A DNA stretch of 6,950 nt from Balneolaceae bacterium (GTDB taxonomy: Bacteria > Bacteroidota > Rhodothermia > Balneolales > Balneolaceae): NCBI GenBank assembly GCA_007134665.1, contig SLKH01000112.1:1-6950 (forward strand), given 5' to 3'. Positions within the stretch are counted from its first letter, which is position 1. Each line of letters begins with the position of its first letter. The position numbers and the translations under genes are program-made. A model generated the notes under the pieces. The model had not been told where the DNA came from. It saw only the letters and a list, made by a program, of their open reading frames with translations, and did no database searches. Shown here in pieces: positions 1 through 6,284 of the stretch.

Positions 1-42
1 ATTTTAACCCAAAAGGTCTAACGACTTTTTTTGGGTTAAAAT
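1..42. terminator. Strong hairpin, probable terminator of an upstream gene
   Basis: The outer arms ATTTTAACCC (1-10) and GGGTTAAAAT (33-42) are perfectly complementary. Inside them AAAAGGTC (11-18) pairs with GACTTTTT (23-30) around a TAAC loop, with one G:T wobble, leaving two unpaired T at 31-32. The A-tract, stem and T-tract arrangement is that of a factor-independent terminator and would work on either strand. No coding sequence is visible before it, so it probably ends a gene lying upstream of the window. It separates that gene from the signalling operon starting at 254. Confidence 0.55.
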
Positions 43-152
43 GATTTGCTGATTTGAATCAGTATGGTGTCCATGCATGTGGGGCACAACTTTTTTCTGA
101 TGGATTTATTTGTGGATACTTAATAGGGAGCTTTTATAAAACTGGTATATCG

Positions 153-190
153 GGATCATATTATAATATCCTAAGTTTAGGAAACTTAAG
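153..190. promoter_or_regulatory. Clustered palindromes in the leader of the signalling operon
   Basis: Two inverted repeats lie back to back. The first is an imperfect palindrome at 153-171, centred on TTATAA, with GGAT and ATCC ends. The second is TAAGTTT (172-178) and AAACTTA (182-188) separated by AGG. CCTAA (170-174) also pairs with TTAGG (177-181), so alternative foldings exist. A TATAAC hexamer at 204-209 could be a -10 element, but I see no convincing -35 at normal spacing. The position, 65-100 bp before the response regulator start, suits an operator or structured leader. This is inference from symmetry only. Confidence 0.35.
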
Positions 191-253
191 TATTTAGGGC
201 AGGTATAACAGTACAAGGAAGCATTAAAAAGACATTCATTAAAGAATTACAAT

Positions 254-694
254 ATGAAACCTGTCGAAATACTTTTAGTCGAGGATAACGAAGGAGACAT
301 TATTCTTACTACGGAAGCGCTCGAAGAAGGAAAGATTAATAATTCTATCTCTGTGGTAAAAGATGGCTGGGAAGCTGTACAGTTTCTTGAAAAAAAGAAC
401 GGGTATGAAGGGGCTGTTACCCCGGACCTCATACTGCTTGACATAAATTTGCCCAAATTAAATGGGCATGAAGTTCTGAACCATATCAAATCAAATCCGG
501 ACCTTACACACATACCGGTTGTCATGCTGACTACATCCTCATCCGAAGTTGATGTAATGAAATCGTATAAAAATCATGCCAATTGTTATATCACAAAACC
601 GGTTGATGTCAATAATTTTCTCGATGTCATATCGAAGATCGAAAGTTTCTGGATATCGATTGTACAATTGCCAACGAATATCAAGAGCAGATGA
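254..694 (+). CDS. Single-domain response regulator, Rcp1/CheY-like
   Basis: This 146-residue cytoplasmic protein is one receiver domain with no output domain. The acidic pocket is E10-D11 in LLVEDNEGD, the phospho-acceptor is D63 in LILLDINLP, the switch residue is T93 or T94 in MLTTSS, and the conserved lysine is K115 in YITKP. The tail, SFW followed by IVQLP, is typical of the Rcp1 family that partners phytochrome-like and other multi-sensor kinases. Its stop overlaps the start of the large kinase gene by 4 bp (ATGA at 691-694), so the two are probably translationally coupled and act together. Lacking DNA-binding or enzymatic parts, it probably works by protein-protein contact or as a phosphate shuttle. 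There is no clear Shine-Dalgarno before the ATG, only an A-rich leader. Family assignment is firm; the biological output is unknown. Confidence 0.93.
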   Translation: MKPVEILLVEDNEGDIILTTEALEEGKINNSISVVKDGWEAVQFLEKKNGYEGAVTPDLILLDINLPKLNGHEVLNHIKSNPDLTHIPVVMLTTSSSEVDVMKSYKNHANCYITKPVDVNNFLDVISKIESFWISIVQLPTNIKSR

Positions 695-3423
695 ATCATG
701 TTAAAGCAAATCTGTCTGTATTGGTTGTTGAAGACAATCAGGGTGATTTTTACCTGATTGAAGAGTATCTGATAAAAGAGTTCGTACAACCTGATATTGA
801 TCATGCAGACTCTTTTCAACGGGCAACAACACGAATAGGGTCAGGAAAAGATTATGATGTTGTTCTTCTCGACCTCACTCTTCCGGATGCACGGGGGGAA
901 GAACTTGTAACAGGTATTGTACAACAGTCAGGGCATATACCGGTTATTGTATTGACTGGGCATACAAACCAGGAATTTGGTGTAAAAACGCTGAACCTTG
1001 GAGCTTCCGATTATCTTCTGAAGGACGATCTCAACGAAGAATTGCTGAAGAGAAGTATTATCTATAGTACTGAAAGAAAGAAAATCAGCAGGGAACTTGA
1101 GGATTCTGAAAAACAATACAGAGAGCTGTTCGACCTGAGCCCGATTCCGATGTGGGTATATGATCAGGATTCCAAACGTTTCCTGGATGTTAATCAGGCT
1201 GCTGTGGATCACTACGGATTCAATGAAGAAGAATTCCTTAAGATGTCAATTAATGAGATACGGCTGTCGAAAGCAGATACAGATCATCCAGATCACGGAC
1301 AGATTATGGCAGATTCAGTGATAGGGGATGAAAATTTATGGAAGCATCGAACGAAGAGTGGAAAAATCATTGATGTTGAAGTTCAAACGAATGAAACGTT
1401 TTTTGAAGGGATCCCGTCAAGAATAGTATCGGCAAATGATGTAACTGATAAAATTAAAGCGGAACAAGAGGTTATAAAGAAAAGTAATCTACTGGCCGCA
1501 GGTTCAGAAATTGCAGGATTGCTGCTTCAAAAGGTTGACTGGGAATCGATACTTGACAATATCCTGTATACAATTGGCAAAGCTGTAGATGCAGACCGTG
1601 TTTATTATTTTGAAATTCACCCTGATCCCGATTCTGGAAAACGTTTGATAAGCCAGAGAAATGAATGGTCAAATCTAAAAGTTTCTTCGGAGTTGGAAAA
1701 TCCGGATATACAAAATCTGATAGCCAGTGATTTTCTGATATTTATGAAACCGCTTGCTGAGGGAAAACCATTTAAATCGATTGTCAGTCAGTTACCTGAC
1801 AGCGAATTTAAACGAATAGTAAAAGATCAGGGGGTCAGGTCGATCCTGGCACTACCCATATTTATTGATGGAAGTTTTGTCGGGTTCATCGGAATGGATG
1901 ATTGTACAAACGACCGGGTATGGACAGATGAAGTAATTCGTTTTCTTTCTTCTGTGACATTAAACCTTGCCAATGCCATTGAAAAAAGAAATGCCATAGA
2001 TGATCTAAAGCAGAGTGAACAGCGATTTAAAGCGATGGTTCAGGAGGGTTCGGACCTTATCGCCATTCTGGATGAACAAGCGAACTATAAGTATATTGCT
2101 CCAACAGTTAAAAAAGTTTTGGGTTTTGAACCTGAAGAATTCCTTGATAAAAATGCACTTGAATACATTCACGAAGATGATAAGGGACGGATAATAAAGC
2201 TGCTTGATGAATTGCCGATTGAAGAGCTAATTGAAATCGAACCGTATCGATACCGGGATTTTGAAGGTAACTGGCGCTGGCTTGAAACCATCGTAACGAA
2301 TATGACAGATAATCCGGCTGTTAGCGGTTATGTGGCAAATTCAAGAGATATCACACAAAGGAAAAAAGAAGAAGCACGTCTGAAACTTCTTGAATCAGCG
2401 ATTACCAACACTCAGGAGTCGGTCGTTATTCTTGAGTCAGAACCAACGAACCTGCCGGGAAGGAAAATTATTTATGCCAACCAGGCATTTACGGAAATGA
2501 CCGGTTATTCCCGTGATGAGGTGAAAGGTCAAACACTTCATTTCCTTAATGGGCCCAAAACCGATCGAAATGAGTTGAAACGAATGAGAGTAGCCCTTGA
2601 AGAAGGCAAACCCGTAAATGCAGAATTTTTAAATTATAAAAAGAGTGGAGAAGAATTCTGGGTTAATATTTCGATGGTTCCTGTTTCTGATAACACTGGC
2701 CGTTTCACTCACTGGATATCGATTGGCCGGGAAGTAACACACAGGAGAAAACAGGAGGAAGAGATAAAAAAATCACTAAGAGAAAAAGAAATCTTACTCG
2801 CTGAAATTCATCACCGCGTTAAGAATAACCTTGCAGTTGTTTCGGCTATGCTACAGTTGCAAGCCGCAAAGATGGAGGGGCAGGATCATATAAATCACCT
2901 TATGGACAGTGTGGGAAGGATTAAAACAATAGCAAATATACACGAGCAGCTTTATCAATCGAATAATTTTTCTATGATAGACGTTGCCAATAATATAGAT
3001 GTGCTGGTTGACAAAATCAGTCAAACATTCGATCCGGACTCTGTGATTAAAGTGGATTATGATCTTAGTCCGGTTTATCTGAACGTAAATCAGGCTGTTC
3101 CTTTCTCATTAATCATTAATGAAGTCATCACCAATAGCATGAAACATGCATTTGATAAAAAAAGTGACGGGAAAATTGAAATGAATTTGGCCATAACTGG
3201 TGAGAGGGTAATAATGACGATACGTGATAACGGAATCGGCATCCCTGACATGGAAAAGCTTCAGGAAGGGAATAGTCTTGGCATTCAGATTATCTCGGTA
3301 TTGACACAACAACTAAGAGCTGAATACAGTTATCAAAAAATATCAAACGGCAATGGAACTCTTTTTTCCATTGCGTTTGACAAGATGAATATCAAGGGAA
3401 GCAGTAGTGCTTTCTATGAATAG
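691..3423 (+). CDS. Receiver-first multi-PAS/GAF sensor histidine kinase (HisKA_2 type)
   Basis: This 910-residue protein has no transmembrane segment or signal peptide that I can see, so it is probably a cytoplasmic sensor. Domains in order: receiver about 7-125 (acidic E14-D15, phospho-acceptor D61, T89, K111); PAS about 139-257; GAF about 264-435; PAS about 442-560; LOV-like PAS about 565-687; HisKA_2 dimerisation domain about 695-775; HATPase about 795-897. The phospho-histidine is in EIHHRVKNN at 705-713, most likely H708 by analogy with NHR in HWE kinases. ATP-binding signs are N810/E811/N815 with H819, the D846-N-G-I-G box, and S862-L-G. The third PAS looks like LOV but has GQTLHFLNG at 613-621, without the photo-adduct cysteine. 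An N-terminal rather than C-terminal receiver suggests input from another kinase. It overlaps the upstream receiver gene by 4 bp; the start is supported by that overlap and by the immediately following receiver fold. Ligands are unknown. Confidence 0.95.
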   Translation: MNHVKANLSVLVVEDNQGDFYLIEEYLIKEFVQPDIDHADSFQRATTRIGSGKDYDVVLLDLTLPDARGEELVTGIVQQSGHIPVIVLTGHTNQEFGVKTLNLGASDYLLKDDLNEELLKRSIIYSTERKKISRELEDSEKQYRELFDLSPIPMWVYDQDSKRFLDVNQAAVDHYGFNEEEFLKMSINEIRLSKADTDHPDHGQIMADSVIGDENLWKHRTKSGKIIDVEVQTNETFFEGIPSRIVSANDVTDKIKAEQEVIKKSNLLAAGSEIAGLLLQKVDWESILDNILYTIGKAVDADRVYYFEIHPDPDSGKRLISQRNEWSNLKVSSELENPDIQNLIASDFLIFMKPLAEGKPFKSIVSQLPDSEFKRIVKDQGVRSILALPIFIDGSFVGFIGMDDCTNDRVWTDEVIRFLSSVTLNLANAIEKRNAIDDLKQSEQRFKAMVQEGSDLIAILDEQANYKYIAPTVKKVLGFEPEEFLDKNALEYIHEDDKGRIIKLLDELPIEELIEIEPYRYRDFEGNWRWLETIVTNMTDNPAVSGYVANSRDITQRKKEEARLKLLESAITNTQESVVILESEPTNLPGRKIIYANQAFTEMTGYSRDEVKGQTLHFLNGPKTDRNELKRMRVALEEGKPVNAEFLNYKKSGEEFWVNISMVPVSDNTGRFTHWISIGREVTHRRKQEEEIKKSLREKEILLAEIHHRVKNNLAVVSAMLQLQAAKMEGQDHINHLMDSVGRIKTIANIHEQLYQSNNFSMIDVANNIDVLVDKISQTFDPDSVIKVDYDLSPVYLNVNQAVPFSLIINEVITNSMKHAFDKKSDGKIEMNLAITGERVIMTIRDNGIGIPDMEKLQEGNSLGIQIISVLTQQLRAEYSYQKISNGNGTLFSIAFDKMNIKGSSSAFYE

Positions 3424-3438
3424 ATAAATAATGATGAA

Positions 3439-3864
3439 TCAATTGAATGTAACGTCAGCTTCTTTATTTTCAGTTACTTTCTGTTCACCATTTTGATCTG
3501 CAACTGGTTCAGGTTTAACGGATTTCTTTGTGATTGTGTTAATCAATCCTTCAATAATTGCATGCTCTTCTATGGCGAGTGAGGGGGTGTAGAGATCACC
3601 AACTATAACACCTGTCTCCCGCACTGTGATTTTACCATTACTCCTTAAAACACCTGTCACGTTCCCGGAAACATAAATCTGATCTGCAATGATATTCCCG
3701 TTGATAACCCCGTTTTTCCCGATGAACAGTGTCCCGTCCACATGAACATCTCCATCAATTGTACCAGAAATTCTGACATCACTGGCTGATGTATAAGTGC
3801 CATTGACACGGATTGATTCACTTAAGACATTAGTTAGTGTCTGATTTGGTTCTGCGTTTTTCAT
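3439..3864 (-). CDS. Bactofilin (polymer-forming cytoskeletal protein)
   Basis: This 141-residue protein has the bactofilin (DUF583) pattern. A short polar N-terminus precedes a core at about 17-110 made of short glycine-rich beta-helix rungs, for example ISGTIDGDVHVDG at 32-44 and INGNIIADQIYVSGNVTGVL at 54-73. A charged, proline-containing tail (about 111-141) follows and is probably disordered. Bactofilins assemble without nucleotide into filaments or membrane-associated patches that scaffold cell-wall enzymes, shape determinants or polar structures; the role here cannot be read from the sequence. Length is normal for the family. No peptidase M23 gene, a frequent bactofilin neighbour, lies in the window. 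The gene converges on the kinase with 15 bp between stops. The start has a weak leader (TTTAGAGCATA before ATG). Its promoter should lie in 3865-4020. Confidence 0.93.
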   Translation of the reverse strand: MKNAEPNQTLTNVLSESIRVNGTYTSASDVRISGTIDGDVHVDGTLFIGKNGVINGNIIADQIYVSGNVTGVLRSNGKITVRETGVIVGDLYTPSLAIEEHAIIEGLINTITKKSVKPEPVADQNGEQKVTENKEADVTFN

Positions 3865-4162
3865 TATGCTCTAAATGTTAGTTCGGCGGGGCTCTATTGC
3901 AGTGTAATCAGGGCATACCGCACTTATGGCTGCACTCATCAATTGCTACAGATTGCTATTACCCCTGTTAATACCTAATGTGCCGGCTAAGGCAATTTTT
4001 ACTTCTCAATATATTAATTAATTCAGTTGCTGACCAACTGAGTATCCAATAAACAGAATCGAACCAAAAACTCAAAAAGTTTATTTTTTTTCTAATGAAA
4101 AGGACAAGGTTCTAATGAGTTTATAATGTGCAACCTGAATAGGTGAGGAGGGTAGTTGATTA
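3865..4162. other. Non-coding stretch upstream of the bactofilin
   Basis: About 300 bp hold no believable gene in any frame. The stretch must contain the bactofilin promoter, reading leftwards, though I cannot point to a clear -10/-35 pair. Visible structure includes the palindrome at 4023-4041, a T-rich tract at 4080-4090 preceded by a weak AAACT/AGTTT stem (4068-4082), and a 9-bp direct repeat TTCTAATGA at 4090-4098 and 4110-4118. The weak stem plus T-tract could end transcription, but it is A/T only and I do not call it as a terminator. Confidence 0.5.
4023..4041. promoter_or_regulatory. Seven-bp inverted repeat, candidate operator
   Basis: TCAGTTG (4023-4029) and CAACTGA (4035-4041) are perfectly complementary around a CTGAC spacer. 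No T-run follows on either strand, so a protein-binding site is more likely than a terminator. It lies about 160 bp upstream of the bactofilin start and downstream of the small membrane gene. Function is inferred from symmetry only. Confidence 0.25.
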
Positions 4163-4414
4163 TCAAAGAATTTCCTGAATGATACCTTGTATTGATAGCC
4201 CAGCTAAACCCGACATTGAGGCGATTAAAAGCCGTTTTATAAAATTCATTCTGCCTTTGGGGTGCCATCCTTTTCCCGGCATTCTGTGAAAACATGTGAA
4301 AACGACATATGATGGTGCTCTTTCTCTTAAAATTTCAGGATCAGTAAAAAGCACCAAAATCAAAGAAAGGAAGAATAATATCACCGGATAGATATTATGG
4401 ACAACTCTGTTCAT
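4163..4414 (-). CDS. Small hypothetical membrane protein
   Basis: I do not recognise this 83-residue product. Residues 8-23 (IYPVILFFLSLILVLF) make a convincing transmembrane helix after a short N-terminus. A basic, aromatic middle follows (about 30-61, with FHRMPGKGWHPKGR). A second moderately hydrophobic, glycine-containing segment occupies about 62-80. That gives one or two membrane passes with a positively charged loop. The start has no strong Shine-Dalgarno; GAGG lies about 20 bases upstream, too far to be decisive. It lies in the same orientation as the bactofilin (298 bp away) and the DUF5343-like gene (102 bp away), so a shared operon is doubtful. An overlapping 67-residue frame at 4092-4295 has no protein-like character. 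The hydrophobic pattern supports coding, but with no family match this could still be a chance frame. Confidence 0.45.
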   Translation of the reverse strand: MNRVVHNIYPVILFFLSLILVLFTDPEILRERAPSYVVFTCFHRMPGKGWHPKGRMNFIKRLLIASMSGLAGLSIQGIIQEIL

Positions 4415-4516
4415 TCAAAAGAATTACACTTTTACCTCATATAATATCATCCTTATAGCCTGGTATTTTCCAGTAAAATAGTCTATCAGAATAAGGTTTA
4501 CTGCTAATTGATAAAA

Positions 4517-5536
4517 TCAGCTCTTCGACTCAAAAAATCGATTGAGAAATTCATCACAAGCTGACAAAGCTTCTTCTTCCATCCCGAGTTCCTCAAGTAA
4601 TTCAGATTTTCGAATCAATGTTTTGGAGAGAACTTCAGTCCGGTCGGCTCTGTCTGATTTGTCATAAAAATCGATTAGCATATCAATTGCCTCAACGGCT
4701 TCTTTGGGACGGTTTAGTTTTTGAAGAAGATCAACTTTCTTTGATAGAATCAATGCAAGCTGCTGATTGATATCCTTATTTCCGGAAGCAAGGTCTGCTT
4801 CTGATTCGTTTTTAAGGTTCTCTGTTACGCTGGTTTCTTGAGTCATTTTTTCAGGTTCGGGTATTATTTGTTCAGAGTCAATTTCAGATTCGATCAGTTC
4901 ATCAATAATTGTATCACTTTCCTGTAATTCTTCCTCTGAATACGGCTGATCATTGTTAATTTCAGCAGATTCAGAATCAGTGTTATTAAAATCTGCATCT
5001 TCCTGCATAGATATTCCGGAATCCATTTCCTCAATACCGTCATGCTCGGAAGTACCATTAAGGTAGGCTTCACTTGCTACTTCTTCGAGTACAGCAATTT
5101 TTTTCCCTGACTGAAGGTTTGCATAGTCAACCAATGTTTTGAAAGTGGTCGCCAACAGCTTCAGGTATGTTTCTGAATGATCATCACCATACACTCTTTT
5201 GAATACTTCCGTAATTTTTTCAATTGACTTCTCATAGATCTGTTTTTCCTCAGCGAAAAGTTCGGAGTATTGCTGCCACACTTTTTCAGCGATCACCATC
5301 CGGGCTTCGGAATCAGATGAAACAAGACGTTCATAGTCATCTGTTGTGTTACCTTCTTCATCTACAAGTTCAAGCGAGGTGAACAGGTTTACATAGAGTA
5401 TTGCAATAGATTCTTTAAACCCTTTCTCAATCAGAAAATGCTTATCAAATTTATCTGGTACTCCTGCTTCAAGAACTTTCCCCATGGATTTCTCAAAATT
5501 CTCCGGATCGTTAATAAAGTTTTTCTTCAAATTCAT
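4517..5536 (-). CDS. DUF5343-like domain protein with acidic linker and TPR-like C-terminus
   Basis: The product has 339 residues. Residues about 13-140 match the DUF5343 pattern as I know it: GVPDKFDKHFL (25-35), a following KGF (38-40), then LELVDEEGNTTDDY (55-68) and a helical part with VWQQYSELF (86-94) and TFKTLVDYANL (131-141). Similar DUF5343 proteins often read 'P-D-K-F...FL..LGF...LGLLDEDGxPT..Y'. Residues about 160-250 are strongly acidic and of low complexity, probably disordered. Residues about 255-337 form two helix-turn-helix repeats of TPR type (KVDLLQKLNRPKEAVEAID; RKSELLEELGMEEEALSACD), suggesting a protein-binding end. There is no signal peptide or membrane segment. AAGG lies 8 bases before the ATG. 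The family's biochemical role is unknown to me, so no function is assigned. It is a single transcription unit as far as visible. Confidence 0.85.
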   Translation of the reverse strand: MNLKKNFINDPENFEKSMGKVLEAGVPDKFDKHFLIEKGFKESIAILYVNLFTSLELVDEEGNTTDDYERLVSSDSEARMVIAEKVWQQYSELFAEEKQIYEKSIEKITEVFKRVYGDDHSETYLKLLATTFKTLVDYANLQSGKKIAVLEEVASEAYLNGTSEHDGIEEMDSGISMQEDADFNNTDSESAEINNDQPYSEEELQESDTIIDELIESEIDSEQIIPEPEKMTQETSVTENLKNESEADLASGNKDINQQLALILSKKVDLLQKLNRPKEAVEAIDMLIDFYDKSDRADRTEVLSKTLIRKSELLEELGMEEEALSACDEFLNRFFESKS

Positions 5537-5859
5537 AACCTAACCTTGTATTTAATATGTGAGGTGTCATTTTTTTACTAATTAAACACCTGAATGACGG
5601 TTGACACAGTTACGGTAAAAGCAAATAATTAATTCTCTCAAAACAGAGTATGAAAATCATACAATTGCCTTTATGCTTAATAGATGATTTTAGTAGGCTG
5701 ATGTTTCAAATTAATTTGTAAAAAATAGATATGAGAACATCGCAGGCAGAACTTACGGTGGGCAAGCAGATAACTTATTGAAAAATTGTTACATAGAAAC
5801 CACTTAGGGTTGGTGTTTAGGCTGATGGTTAACGATGGCTCTATAAAAGCTTGAATTGC
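5537..5859. other. Non-coding stretch with several short palindromes
   Basis: No gene is visible in these 320 bp. The left end must hold the leftward promoter of the DUF5343-like gene. Symmetric elements are AGGTGT (5562-5567) with ACACCT (5586-5591), GTATGA-AAA-TCATAC (5648-5662), and the perfect 12-bp palindrome CAAATTAATTTG (5707-5718). A perfect TTGACA at 5601-5606 has only a poor -10 (AATAAT, 5624-5629) at 17-bp spacing and no gene downstream on that strand for over 600 bp. A 16-codon frame from 5731 looks accidental. Confidence 0.45.
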
Positions 5860-5987
5860 GAATGACCGATGGACCGATAGATCGATTTGCGAAGGAGGAA
5901 AACCGAAAAATAGATGAACCGAAGAACCGACGAACAGATGAACAGATGAACAGATGAACAGATGAACAGATGAACAGATGAACCGAA
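5860..5987. repeat. Octamer tandem array, consensus GAACCGAT / GAACAGAT, 16 units in register
   Basis: Six perfect copies of GAACAGAT run from 5932 to 5979. Stepping by exactly 8 bases upstream to 5860 gives ten more, progressively degenerate units: GAATGACC, GATGGACC, GATAGATC, GATTTGCG, AAGGAGGA, AAACCGAA, AAATAGAT, GAACCGAA and GAACCGAC, and downstream one GAACCGAA (5980-5987). The register is unbroken over 128 bp, so this is an ageing tandem array with a freshly homogenised core. On the minus strand the array reads as a repetitive Ser-Ser-Val-His-Leu-Phe-Ile-Cys frame with period 8 residues (5804-6034). I regard that as a translation artefact, not a gene. Such octamer arrays are prone to length change by slippage. 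Confidence 0.9.
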
Positions 5988-6044
5988 AAGGTGGTGCATG
6001 AGGATGGGTCTCTAAAGATCGGTATTGATTTCATCTCTTATACT

Positions 6045-6094
6045 TGTTGCACTGCTCTGCTGTGCAACACAGAATCAGGCTGCTCTGCTGCCGG
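6045..6094. other. Two adjacent stem-loops sharing the same 9-nt loop
   Basis: TGTTGCAC (6045-6052) pairs perfectly with GTGCAACA (6062-6069), enclosing the loop TGCTCTGCT. Twenty bases on, GGC (6078-6080) pairs with GCC (6090-6092), plus an outer C:G pair, enclosing the identical loop TGCTCTGCT. The shared core CTGCTCTGCTG is an 11-bp direct repeat at 6052-6062 and 6080-6090. The first stem is strong and the second weak. No T-run follows, so these are not ordinary terminators. A frame across this region from TTG 6025 to 6198 starts like a signal peptide (LILVALLCCATQNQA), so the repeat might instead be the remains of a secreted-protein N-terminus. Confidence 0.4.
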
Positions 6095-6113
6095 GTTTAT
6101 GGGATAACACAAG

Positions 6114-6224
6114 TCATTGGCCGCGAGCTTGTATATATTGTTTGATGATGCGCTCGGCTTTCAAGGCCAGTTTACGGGTAGGAAAGAGTTTGGTATAAAC
6201 GATGTTAACCTCCTTTTCCTCAAT
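6114..6224 (-). pseudogene. Start-less fragment resembling the C-terminus of a GIY-YIG nuclease
   Basis: Reading leftwards from just inside a TAG (6225-6227) to a TGA (6114-6116) gives 36 residues containing NIVYTKLFPTRKLALKAERI followed by IKQYIQARGQ. The pattern V-Y-x3-F-x-T-R-x2-A-x3-E-x2-I-K is that of the last strand and helix of small GIY-YIG nucleases. The catalytic N-terminal half is missing, and the sequence to its right becomes the leader and coding region of the antitoxin gene. There is no ATG, GTG or TTG before the motif, so this is most simply a truncated remnant. Codons look slightly more G+C-rich than in neighbouring genes. The match is from memory of the motif and rests on few residues; another basic helical protein is possible. 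Confidence 0.35.
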
Positions 6225-6254
6225 CTATGATATCTGCCGTGTTTTAAGTAGATT

Positions 6255-6279
6255 TACAATAGAGTTCAACAAAATTCTA
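6255..6279 (+). promoter_or_regulatory. Candidate promoter -10 and operator of the toxin-antitoxin pair
   Basis: TACAAT at 6255-6260 is a reasonable -10 element; no good -35 is seen 16-18 bp upstream. Immediately overlapping it is an inverted repeat, TAGAGTT (6260-6266) and AATTCTA (6273-6279), with one mismatch and a 6-bp spacer. It ends 5 bp before the antitoxin ATG. A palindrome between promoter and start codon is the usual place for autoregulation by an antitoxin, and DUF433 is thought to carry a helix-turn-helix-like fold. The assignment is inference. Confidence 0.35.
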
Positions 6280-6284
6280 CCAAA

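Noticed and set aside
928..1212. Minus-strand frame inside the kinase gene
   Set aside because: It is antisense to well-conserved receiver and PAS coding sequence and has no recognisable domain; the same holds for 1472-1672 and 3109-3312.
4068..4090. AAACT/AGTTT stem followed by a T-tract as a terminator
   Set aside because: The stem is short and nearly all A/T, and no plus-strand gene precedes it.
4092..4295. 67-residue minus-strand frame overlapping the small membrane gene
   Set aside because: It has no hydrophobic or domain pattern and overlaps the better candidate in another frame.
5562..5591. AGGTGT/ACACCT inverted repeat upstream of the DUF5343-like gene
   Set aside because: Arms are only 6 bp with an 18-bp spacer, which is weak evidence for an operator; it is mentioned only within the non-coding entry.
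5601..5629. Perfect TTGACA suggesting a rightward promoter
   Set aside because: The matching -10 is poor and no gene follows on that strand for more than 600 bp; such a -35 is also not typical of Bacteroidota-like genomes.
5707..5718. Perfect 12-bp palindrome CAAATTAATTTG
   Set aside because: A/T-rich palindromes of this size arise easily in such sequence, and no gene start lies nearby on the plus strand.
5804..6034. A 76-residue minus-strand frame with repeated SSVHLFIC
   Set aside because: It is the translation of the octamer array; 8 bp repeats give an 8-residue period automatically, and the rest has no protein-like composition.
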